DNA of 13,634 nt from Verrucomicrobiales bacterium. Its GTDB lineage: Bacteria > Verrucomicrobiota > Verrucomicrobiia > Verrucomicrobiales > DEV007. Where the stretch lies: NCBI GenBank assembly GCA_013003335.1, contig JABDJT010000095.1:1-13634 (forward strand). The letters are read 5' to 3'. This document shows, piece after piece, positions 8,271 to 13,634 of the stretch (within the stretch, counting starts at the first letter, position 1; each line of letters begins with the position of its first letter). The notes beneath the pieces are model-generated. The model was not told where the DNA came from. It ran no database searches and worked only from the letters and a program-made list of their open reading frames with translations. The position numbers and the translations under genes are program-made.

Positions 8271-8311
8271 GAATCAATAGGGTCCGTTCTCCAAACCAAC
8301 CCTGTTCAATC
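8271..8311 (+). repeat. Hairpin repeat element, copy 2 (between convergent genes)
   Basis: The core arms 8276-8283 and 8299-8306 pair with one G-U wobble when read as + strand RNA. The outer arms are degenerate. The sequence GAATCAATAGGGTCCGTTC followed by AACCCTGTT matches copies 1 and 3 both in the arms and in the loop GTTC. It occupies nearly all of the 60-base gap between the DUF1501 stop and the stop of the opposing operon. On the - strand it is followed by ATTCATTTTT, so it may serve as a bidirectional terminator. Confidence 0.7.
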
Positions 8312-8319
8312 GAATTTCG

Positions 8320-9702
8320 TTAACTGATTGAAACGACAGATCGAGCCCCGCTTCGATTTCCAGCTTCCGCGGCCATTCGTTCAGTCAATTCGCGGACGAC
8401 GTTTTTCGCCATCCAGCAGCTGGAATTCCAGGCGGTGATCCGGGGGTATACCTGTGCCGATGTCGCGAGAAAAAGCCGATTCCCGTTTTCGTTAATAGCA
8501 GGCTTCTTCTCCGAGTAGCCGAGCGGATAGGCGGGCTCAACGAACGGAGCTTTGAATACCTGGACGTCTTCAATATCGGCTGTGGTCAATTGCAGATCGG
8601 GATACAGGTCGATCAGTTGCTGTTTCCAGCGAAGTGCGATGGACTTTTCGTCCTCCTGAAACAGGTCACAGTTCCGGTCACAGTATTTCATCACGTAGGC
8701 GCAGTGATGTCCGGCGTAGTGTCCCGTCTCGATCAATTCTGTCATTTCGACGATGCCGTCGAATTCCGTTCCGCAGCCCATCACGGGTGCCCAGTAATAG
8801 TTGTCGAGTGGCCGCTTCAGGAAGAACATGGCGTTCACCACGCCCTGGTAGGGAACATCAGGAATGCGGACTTTCTCTTCCAGGCTGGTCCCGTCCAAAA
8901 CGTGCTGCAGAAGAGGCAGCGGAATGGTTGAGATGCACCAGTCGCCCACAATTTTTCGCTGATCGTGGAGGGTCGTGATGATCACGCCGTCTCCCACTTC
9001 GTCGATGCTGGAAACTTTTGCTTCTTTGATCACTTCGACGCCCAGATCTTTGAGCCGTGCTTCGGCGGTATCGAGGAAAAATTTCAGCCCGCTTTTCAGG
9101 TATCCGCGTGAGGCGGTATTTTTTTCTCGCCCGAGGCGCTCCCAAATATAGAGCGCCGGCATGTCACCCGCAGCGGGGCCGAATTTCGATACGAAAAGCG
9201 GCTTGAGCAATTTTTCCCAGATTGATTTTCCGTAGATCCCGGACAGCCAATCCTCGATCCGCATATGATCAAGATCCTTTCCCTTACCAAGTTGACGAAG
9301 GAGAAGGCTGACAACACCGAATCGAATTCGTTCCAGAAAGGTCAGCGGTGAGAATTTCAGCAGATCGAGCGCTCCGTTGAAGGCAAATCGTTTATTCCCG
9401 ACCAGGAATCCCATTCGGGTTTGCTTCCAGTACATCCGGTCGGAAATGCCGAGGTCATCAATCAGTTGGAGCAGATCGTCATCACTGGGCATTTGGCAGT
9501 GATAAAACTTGTCGATCCAGTGGCCGTTCCAATCGAAATAGGTGCCCAACCCACCGAGGCGTTCGCTGGATTCGACCAGGGAAACTTCGTGACCCGCCAC
9601 GGCAAGTTCGTGTGCGGCCGTGATGCCGGCAATTCCGCCTCCGATGACGGTAATTTTCGCGGACTCCGCCGCGGCCAGGGTTTTACTGCATGGCTTTTTC
9701 AT
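8320..9702 (-). CDS. FAD-dependent oxidoreductase (amine oxidase / protoporphyrinogen oxidase / phytoene desaturase-like)
   Basis: This is a 460-residue flavoprotein. The dinucleotide-binding motif ITVIGGGIAG (17-26) is followed by an acidic residue at the end of the second strand (VES, about 44) and then by ERLGGLGTYF, the pattern of the FAD-binding amine-oxidase superfamily. A C-terminal segment (NRLFLATSAQVYPRITAW) fits the second flavin-contacting region. Length suits protoporphyrinogen-oxidase, desaturase and UDP-galactopyranose-mutase-like relatives, but no diagnostic residues let me choose among these. It is the last gene of the - strand operon and overlaps the glycosyltransferase by 20 bases, so it is probably translationally coupled. 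In this setting it may oxidise or reduce a sugar nucleotide or polyprenyl lipid rather than act in haem synthesis, but that is inference from the neighbours. No signal peptide or membrane helix is evident. Confidence 0.9.
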   Translation of the reverse strand: MKKPCSKTLAAAESAKITVIGGGIAGITAAHELAVAGHEVSLVESSERLGGLGTYFDWNGHWIDKFYHCQMPSDDDLLQLIDDLGISDRMYWKQTRMGFLVGNKRFAFNGALDLLKFSPLTFLERIRFGVVSLLLRQLGKGKDLDHMRIEDWLSGIYGKSIWEKLLKPLFVSKFGPAAGDMPALYIWERLGREKNTASRGYLKSGLKFFLDTAEARLKDLGVEVIKEAKVSSIDEVGDGVIITTLHDQRKIVGDWCISTIPLPLLQHVLDGTSLEEKVRIPDVPYQGVVNAMFFLKRPLDNYYWAPVMGCGTEFDGIVEMTELIETGHYAGHHCAYVMKYCDRNCDLFQEDEKSIALRWKQQLIDLYPDLQLTTADIEDVQVFKAPFVEPAYPLGYSEKKPAINENGNRLFLATSAQVYPRITAWNSSCWMAKNVVRELTERMAAEAGNRSGARSVVSIS

Positions 9703-10519
9703 ATTTCAGCTTGCGAGGGGCCGGTGTCAGGGCGTTTCGAAAGGCGAGTTTCAAATATTGGCGGAGCGTTTTGAACAATTTAAGCTTACTGGCGCTGAGC
9801 TTTCGATCGTATTGGAGGAACATGCCAACCTCGCGCATCTCCGGCTCCCAGTAGCGGAGCTTGAGAAGTAGTTCGACCATGCAGGCAAAGCCTTCTTCTT
9901 CAATCAGGCGGTCGCCCCAATGGGCATACGCATGTTTCAGCAAACTGGCGCGATACATCCGATATCCGCTTGTGAAGTCATTGATTTTATCCAGGGGGAA
10001 CACCGATTTAAAAACAACGGATGCTCCCCGTGACAACAGACGGCGAAATGGAGGCGCACTGGTATCATCACCGCCCTCAACAAATCGCGATGCAATTGCG
10101 ATATCAGCACCGGAATCAATCTCTTCCAACATTTTTGGAATCAGATTCACATCGTGGGTGTCATCGGCATCCATTGCGATGATCACATCATCGTACTCGC
10201 AACGCGAAATGGAGTACTCAATTCCGGTCAGCATGGCCTGGCCAAGCCCCGCGTTTTTTTCATGCGTTACAAGCCGGACATCAATCCCTTCGCAGCCTTC
10301 CTGTGCGATCTCGGCAGTGCGGTCGGATGATCCGTCATCAACCACGCGGATGATCAGGTTGAATTCCGGATGATTCGCCTTCATCGCTGCAAAGCGCTTG
10401 AGCAAGTTCGGGAGAGAGTCCTCCTCATTGAATGCCGGAAGAATGGCGTGGACGGTCGTTTTCACCGGGGTCCCGGCGTGGTGAGAGACCGCTTTTGTGG
10501 TTTCGATTTCGGCAATCAT
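9683..10519 (-). CDS. Family 2 glycosyltransferase, DPM1-like
   Basis: This is a 278-residue GT2 enzyme with the GT-A fold. The core begins at HAILPAFNEEDSLPNLL (about 26), then VVDDGSSDRTAEIA, then the metal and nucleotide-binding MDADDTHD, and FTSGYRMYRASLL further on. These match polyprenyl/dolichyl-phosphate sugar transferases, which move a hexose from UDP- or GDP-sugar onto a lipid phosphate. There are no C-terminal membrane helices, so the enzyme is probably cytoplasmic or membrane-associated. Its ATG at 10519 overlaps the TGA of the upstream deacetylase (ATGA), and its end overlaps the flavoprotein start, so it is firmly within an operon. No Shine-Dalgarno is visible, consistent with coupled translation. 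Donor and acceptor cannot be told from sequence; transfer to a lipid carrier is the likeliest role. Confidence 0.93.
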   Translation of the reverse strand: MIAEIETTKAVSHHAGTPVKTTVHAILPAFNEEDSLPNLLKRFAAMKANHPEFNLIIRVVDDGSSDRTAEIAQEGCEGIDVRLVTHEKNAGLGQAMLTGIEYSISRCEYDDVIIAMDADDTHDVNLIPKMLEEIDSGADIAIASRFVEGGDDTSAPPFRRLLSRGASVVFKSVFPLDKINDFTSGYRMYRASLLKHAYAHWGDRLIEEEGFACMVELLLKLRYWEPEMREVGMFLQYDRKLSASKLKLFKTLRQYLKLAFRNALTPAPRKLKYEKAMQ

Positions 10520-11520
10520 GAGACAGCTATCGGGGTGGGATGTTTCTTGTTTCGTGTTTCTTTTTTCGCAGTTTTGGAAAATTTCTGACCAACGTGGTGT
10601 TCGGCGAATTCCCCCATTGGCAATACCTCGAATCGGTTGGCAAAATCACTCAGGAAGCGGTTGATGCGACGCATTTTCACATCGGCAGGCTGGTCCATTG
10701 CCGGGAAAAATCCGGCCAGCTCCGGCGAATCTTCCTTCCCGAGAAAATCAGTCGGATGGAGGAGGAACGACGGGGCAATCTTTCGGAATTTACAGAGCCT
10801 GAGTGCAGTTCTGAAATAGCAATTGGCGGCGGGTTCGGCGAATTTCGCGAGAAATTGAAGGTAACTCGCGTGGATCGGCGTCCGAATCGCCGGGCAGGTG
10901 GTGACCGGAACTTCCAGCAATGAGGATCCGTCATTCCACTCCCGCTGAAATGGATTGAGAGACTGGAAGCCGTCTTTCCAGCTTCCGTAAAGGTTGCTCC
11001 GCTTCTTTCTTTCCCCCCGGTTTAATCCGGAAGTGGCGAAATAATACAGCCGTGCCAACGGGCCCGTACAGGACGGAAAAACCGAGGCGTCATACTGGTA
11101 CCCGTGTCCGGCCAAAAAACGCAGTAAGTCGTCCGACAAACTGAATCCGGGACTCCGCCACCCAATCGGTTTCTGCCCCGTTGCCGTCATGATGGCCAAC
11201 TCGGATGCGAGCACTTCATTTGATAACTGTTTCGCGTCGAAAAGGTGAAACCAGGGATCGTGGGACCAGGAATGGTTCCCGATCTCGTGGCCCGCATCCA
11301 CAATCGAGCGCAGCACTTCCGTGTTTTTCGGCAAAGCGGCGTCCTGCCCGACAACAAAAAACGTGCACCGCAAATTCAGATCATTCAGGACGTCGAGAAT
11401 CCGCGGGACCACCGTTTCGAGATAGCCCGGGAAAGATTCCCATCCCTCGTCTCCGTGGGTCTTCAGGTACGACCACAGGTTATCGAGATCAAGCGACAGG
11501 CTGGCGACGGGATGGCTCAT
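10516..11520 (-). CDS. Polysaccharide deacetylase (NodB domain, carbohydrate esterase family 4)
   Basis: From the ATG at 11520 the protein has 334 residues. The frame stays open upstream to 11682, but those codons overlap wecB and encode nothing NodB-like, while the chosen start leads straight into SLSLDLDNLW. Motifs seen are DLD (11-13) with the catalytic base and a metal-ligand Asp, HEIGNHSWSH with metal-binding H83 and H87, GWRSPGFS with R122 and P124, and LLHPTDF with His255. All the main NodB motifs are therefore present and the enzyme should be active. It should remove N- or O-acetyl groups from a glycan or amino sugar. There is no signal peptide, so a cytoplasmic, possibly lipid-linked, substrate is likely. 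The gene lies 22 bases after wecB and overlaps the glycosyltransferase by ATGA. The C-terminal tail is basic and partly encoded by a tandem heptamer repeat. Confidence 0.92.
   Translation of the reverse strand: MSHPVASLSLDLDNLWSYLKTHGDEGWESFPGYLETVVPRILDVLNDLNLRCTFFVVGQDAALPKNTEVLRSIVDAGHEIGNHSWSHDPWFHLFDAKQLSNEVLASELAIMTATGQKPIGWRSPGFSLSDDLLRFLAGHGYQYDASVFPSCTGPLARLYYFATSGLNRGERKKRSNLYGSWKDGFQSLNPFQREWNDGSSLLEVPVTTCPAIRTPIHASYLQFLAKFAEPAANCYFRTALRLCKFRKIAPSFLLHPTDFLGKEDSPELAGFFPAMDQPADVKMRRINRFLSDFANRFEVLPMGEFAEHHVGQKFSKTAKKETRNKKHPTPIAVS
10540..10560 (-). repeat. Tandem heptamer repeat (GAAACAC type), three units, at 3' end of deacetylase CDS
   Basis: On the - strand the units are GAAACAC, GAAACAA and GAAACAT, with an A-rich tract just before them. 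They encode ETRNKKH-like residues in the C-terminal tail of the deacetylase, outside the catalytic domain. Confidence 0.7.
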
Positions 11521-11542
11521 CAAATTGAAATGGGAGACGAAG

Positions 11543-12745
11543 TCAGGCAGACAAGGTGAGTGGTGCGTGAACCAGCAAAGCGCGCGCGATTTTTTCCGCT
11601 GCCTGCCCATCTCCAAAAGGATTCGCCAGCGATTCAACCGTCCGGGTCCAACGGTCACTGCGATGGATTTCCTCCAGTTCAACCCGCAGTGCTTCCGGCG
11701 ACCCGCCGATCAGGCGTGCAGCCCCGCAATCGACTGCTTCAGGTCGCTCCGTGTTTTCCCGCAAAATCAGCAGTGGTTTTCCAAGCGATGGCGCCTCTTC
11801 CTGCAAACCGCCCGAATCCGATACCAACACCCAGGCCCGCGCAAGGAGTTGCAAAAAGTCCGGATAATCCATGGGTTCAATCAAATGAATTCGGTCGATA
11901 TCGCCCAACTTTTCATTCGCCACTTCCACGACGGCCGGATTTGGATGCACCGGAAAAACCACCGCAACATCCTCGTTCTTCCGAACAAAATCCGCGATGA
12001 CATCCAGATTCCCCCCCATAGCCTCGCCGAAGCTTTCCCGGCGATGAGTTGTCAAAACGATCAATCGGCGGTTCCCGATCTTTTCAAACAGGCCGCCGGC
12101 AATTTCTGAATTTCCGTTTTTTGCCAGCGTCCATTCGAGTGCATCGATCACCGGATTTCCCGTCACGAAAATCCCATCCAGGTCGACCTTCTCAGAAATC
12201 AGGGTCATCCGGTTTCGCTCGGTCGATGCAAAGTGAAATTTTGCCATCCTCGTGATCAACCGGCGGTTCATTTCCTCGGGAAACGGATTTTCCGGAGAAT
12301 CCGTCCGCAAACCAGCCTCGATGTGGCCAACCGGAATCTGTCGATTCCAAGCTGCCAGTGCACCCGTCATCGCTGTCGTGGTATCCCCCTGGACCAGAAC
12401 CACGTTCGGTTTCGTATCCGCCAAAATGGGATCCAGTTTTTCCAAAACCCGCGAGGCCGTGCCATTCAACGTCTGACCGGGCTTCATGACATCGAGATCG
12501 TGGTCAATCCGCAACTCAAAATGTTCGATCAACGGTCGAATCAAATCACGATGCTGCGCAGTGGAAATATTGATCGTCTCAAATCCGGCGGCTTCCAAAT
12601 ACCGGATTACCGGGGCAAATTTGATCACCTCTGGACGTGTTCCAAATACCGACATGATTTTCGGACAACACGGAGGGTTCAACGGGTCCTCCGCCGGGTC
12701 GTTGAAAGAATAGGGAGTAATCGGATTCTGGATCAGTGAAACCAT
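11543..12745 (-). CDS. wecB: UDP-N-acetylglucosamine 2-epimerase (non-hydrolysing)
   Basis: This is a 400-residue enzyme that interconverts UDP-GlcNAc and UDP-ManNAc in the cytoplasm, supplying ManNAc-type sugars for surface glycans. The N-terminal motif SVFGTRPEVIKFAPVI starts at about residue 32, followed by VQGDTTTAM (Asp 121), GHIEAGLRT (Glu 143), PFPEEMNRR (about 155-163) and THRRESFGE (His 234). These include the catalytic-site Asp, Glu and His residues known from E. coli WecB. The C-terminal SDSGGLQEEAPSLGKPLL and RENTERPEA complete the UDP-binding site. The ATG at 12745 is chosen because GAGG sits 6 bases upstream; a TTG at 12769 is an alternative. The N-terminus is about 30 residues longer than usual and Pro-rich (PEDPLNPPCC type), so an internal start at Met31 is possible though less supported. 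It is the first gene of a four-gene operon. Confidence 0.96.
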   Translation of the reverse strand: MVSLIQNPITPYSFNDPAEDPLNPPCCPKIMSVFGTRPEVIKFAPVIRYLEAAGFETINISTAQHRDLIRPLIEHFELRIDHDLDVMKPGQTLNGTASRVLEKLDPILADTKPNVVLVQGDTTTAMTGALAAWNRQIPVGHIEAGLRTDSPENPFPEEMNRRLITRMAKFHFASTERNRMTLISEKVDLDGIFVTGNPVIDALEWTLAKNGNSEIAGGLFEKIGNRRLIVLTTHRRESFGEAMGGNLDVIADFVRKNEDVAVVFPVHPNPAVVEVANEKLGDIDRIHLIEPMDYPDFLQLLARAWVLVSDSGGLQEEAPSLGKPLLILRENTERPEAVDCGAARLIGGSPEALRVELEEIHRSDRWTRTVESLANPFGDGQAAEKIARALLVHAPLTLSA

Positions 12746-12757
12746 CAGGTGCCTCGT
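12740..12757 (-). promoter_or_regulatory. wecB: Ribosome-binding site deciding the wecB start
   Basis: On the - strand, GAGG lies 6 bases before the ATG at 12745 (ACGAGGCACCTG then ATG). This supports that start over the TTG at 12769. Confidence 0.65.
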
Positions 12758-12782
12758 GTTTTGTCTCAAATCTTCGAAATAT

Positions 12783-12818
12783 TACGAAAATTATACTCAA
12801 AAATTGAAAATAACACAA
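12783..12818 (-). promoter_or_regulatory. Candidate sigma70-type promoter P1 for the wecB operon
   Basis: Reading the - strand, TTGTGT (12818-12813) is followed after 17 bases by TATAAT (12795-12790). Transcription would start near 12783 and give a leader of about 38 bases to the wecB ATG. The box is perfect at -10 and half-matching at -35, and it lies in a clearly AT-rich island. Confidence 0.55.
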
Positions 12819-12833
12819 TCTAATTCTGAAATT

Positions 12834-12868
12834 TATTAAAATTATATCAGGAAACCCCATCATTGAAC
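12834..12868 (-). promoter_or_regulatory. Candidate extended -10 promoter P2 for the wecB operon
   Basis: On the - strand TGATATAAT (12849-12841) is an extended -10 of the TGnTATAAT type. Only a weak -35 (GTTCAA near 12868-12863) lies upstream. Transcription from here would start near 12834 and give a leader of about 90 bases. Confidence 0.45.
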
Positions 12869-12899
12869 AGAAAGATTTGTCGATGATTCGGAATCGGCG

Positions 12900-12950
12900 A
12901 AAAAACGAACCAACAGGGTACGTTCATTGAACCCAACCCTGTTGGTTCGT
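12900..12950 (-). terminator. Intrinsic terminator of the cytochrome gene; hairpin repeat element copy 3
   Basis: A perfect 15-bp stem (12905-12919 with 12936-12950) encloses a 16-base loop that can itself form GTTC-att-GAAC. On the - strand it is followed at once by six T, so it is a textbook rho-independent terminator for the haem-binding gene that ends at 12990. The same arms and loop GTTC occur in copies at 2816-2858 and 8271-8311. Confidence 0.85.
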
Positions 12951-12989
12951 ACCTGAATGATGTTCCAGTTGCGGCAGCGGGAGAACTCC

Positions 12990-13634
12990 TCACTGCTTCG
13001 CGTCTTTCATCATGTAGGCGAACAAATCGCGTAATTCTTCGTCTGTTAGCCCTCCAAGGAGGCCCGGGGGCATCAGGGAAACGGGGCTGGCGACGAGGGA
13101 CTTCATGTCGGCGCGATTCAAAAGCGTTTCCTGGTTGGCGGCGTCGCGAAGGGTCACGGTTTGCGGGTTTTCGTTCGCGATCATGCCAATCACGATCCGG
13201 TTGTCGTTCATCGTGGCGACGAAATTCGTGTAGCCCTCGCGGATTTCGAGACTGGGATCGACGATGCCCGGGAGCCAGAAATCGAGGTTGTGACGCTCGT
13301 ACCCGGTCAGGTCCGGCGCGACGATGTTTCCTTCATCGAACAGCTTGTGACACGCCGCGCAGCGGGCCTGGAAATGGACTTTTCCCTTCGCCGGATCGCC
13401 TTTCCCGCCGCCGAGAATTTCTTTCACGCGGGCGATCTCTTTCTGATTCTCCTCCGACGTTTTTGCCCGCAAATCCGGCCAGTGTTTCGCGATCTTCGAA
13501 TTGATCTCCGGGTCTTTGTGCTGGGCGAGAAGCTGAACCACATCCGGCCCGACGTGACGGGCTTTCACGACAGCGCGGTCGACGTAGTCGAGAAACTGCT
13601 TCGCCCATTCAACCCGGCCCGCAACGACACGGTG
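12990..13634 (-). CDS. PVC-type haem-binding c-type cytochrome, C-terminal part (5' end beyond window)
   Basis: The frame is open to the right edge. A GTG at 13568 is possible as a start but sits inside what reads as continuous protein, so I treat the gene as cut by the window. The visible 214 residues begin with a helical stretch (AKQFLDYVDRAVV, VQLLAQHKDPEINSKI) that looks like the end of a HEAT-like repeat region. A cytochrome c domain follows, with CAACH as the haem-attachment site (in the FQARCAACHKLF segment), IVAPDLTGY, FWLPGIVDPSLEIREGY and a conserved SLMPPGLLGGLTDEELRDLFAYM end. The Met of MPPG is the probable distal haem ligand. This is the usual C-terminus of the large PVC proteins that carry beta-propeller and HEAT-like regions before the cytochrome. 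An exported redox or dehydrogenase role is likely, with unknown substrate. A strong terminator follows. Confidence 0.92.
   Translation of the reverse strand, partial: HRVVAGRVEWAKQFLDYVDRAVVKARHVGPDVVQLLAQHKDPEINSKIAKHWPDLRAKTSEENQKEIARVKEILGGGKGDPAKGKVHFQARCAACHKLFDEGNIVAPDLTGYERHNLDFWLPGIVDPSLEIREGYTNFVATMNDNRIVIGMIANENPQTVTLRDAANQETLLNRADMKSLVASPVSLMPPGLLGGLTDEELRDLFAYMMKDAKQ

Noticed and set aside
11521..11682. N-terminal extension of the polysaccharide deacetylase frame up to 11682
   Set aside because: It overlaps the wecB 3' end by about 140 bases and encodes nothing typical of NodB proteins, whereas the ATG at 11520 leads directly into the catalytic domain.
12856..12890. Weak inverted repeat (ATCAT/ATGAT) upstream of the wecB promoters
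   Set aside because: Only about 5 bp pair over a long loop, which is expected by chance.

Overview
The window looks like chromosomal DNA of a PVC-superphylum bacterium, most likely a verrucomicrobium or planctomycete. Two DUF1549/DUF1553 'planctomycete cytochrome' proteins, a Tat-exported DUF1501 protein and a PVC-type haem-binding C-terminal domain are hallmark families of those phyla. The DNA is moderately GC-rich, apart from one clearly AT-rich patch near 12771-12848. Shine-Dalgarno signals are weak at most genes. No rRNA, tRNA, CRISPR array, transposase or phage gene was seen.

Left part, + strand (1-8259): a DUF1549/DUF1553 gene runs in from the left edge and ends at 2809. A small membrane-anchored coiled-coil protein (2903-3235) and a NUDIX hydrolase (3307-3861) follow. 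Next is a complete DUF1549/DUF1553 cytochrome-type gene (3914-6889), coupled by an ATGA overlap to a DUF1501 gene (6886-8259). The last two form the classic PVC pair, usually regarded as exported or periplasmic machinery of unknown biochemistry. The two DUF1549/DUF1553 proteins are paralogues that carry different carbohydrate-binding-like inserts.

Right part, - strand (8320-12745): a compact four-gene operon, in transcription order WecB-type UDP-GlcNAc 2-epimerase, NodB-type polysaccharide deacetylase, DPM1-like GT2 glycosyltransferase, and an FAD-dependent amine-oxidase/desaturase-like protein. The last three are tightly packed or overlapping. An AT-rich region just upstream holds two good sigma70-like promoter candidates. 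The set suggests synthesis of a glycan or glycolipid built from N-acetylhexosamine, but no exact pathway can be named.

Far right (12990-13634, - strand): the C-terminal part of a PVC-type haem-binding c-type cytochrome that continues past the window edge.

Beyond the genes, three things stand out. (1) Three copies of a roughly 45-base hairpin element with a conserved loop sit immediately 3' of the three cytochrome/DUF1501 transcription units. (2) Two short tandem 7-base repeats are embedded in frame in coding sequences. (3) A perfect 13-bp inverted repeat lies inside the 5' part of the NUDIX gene.
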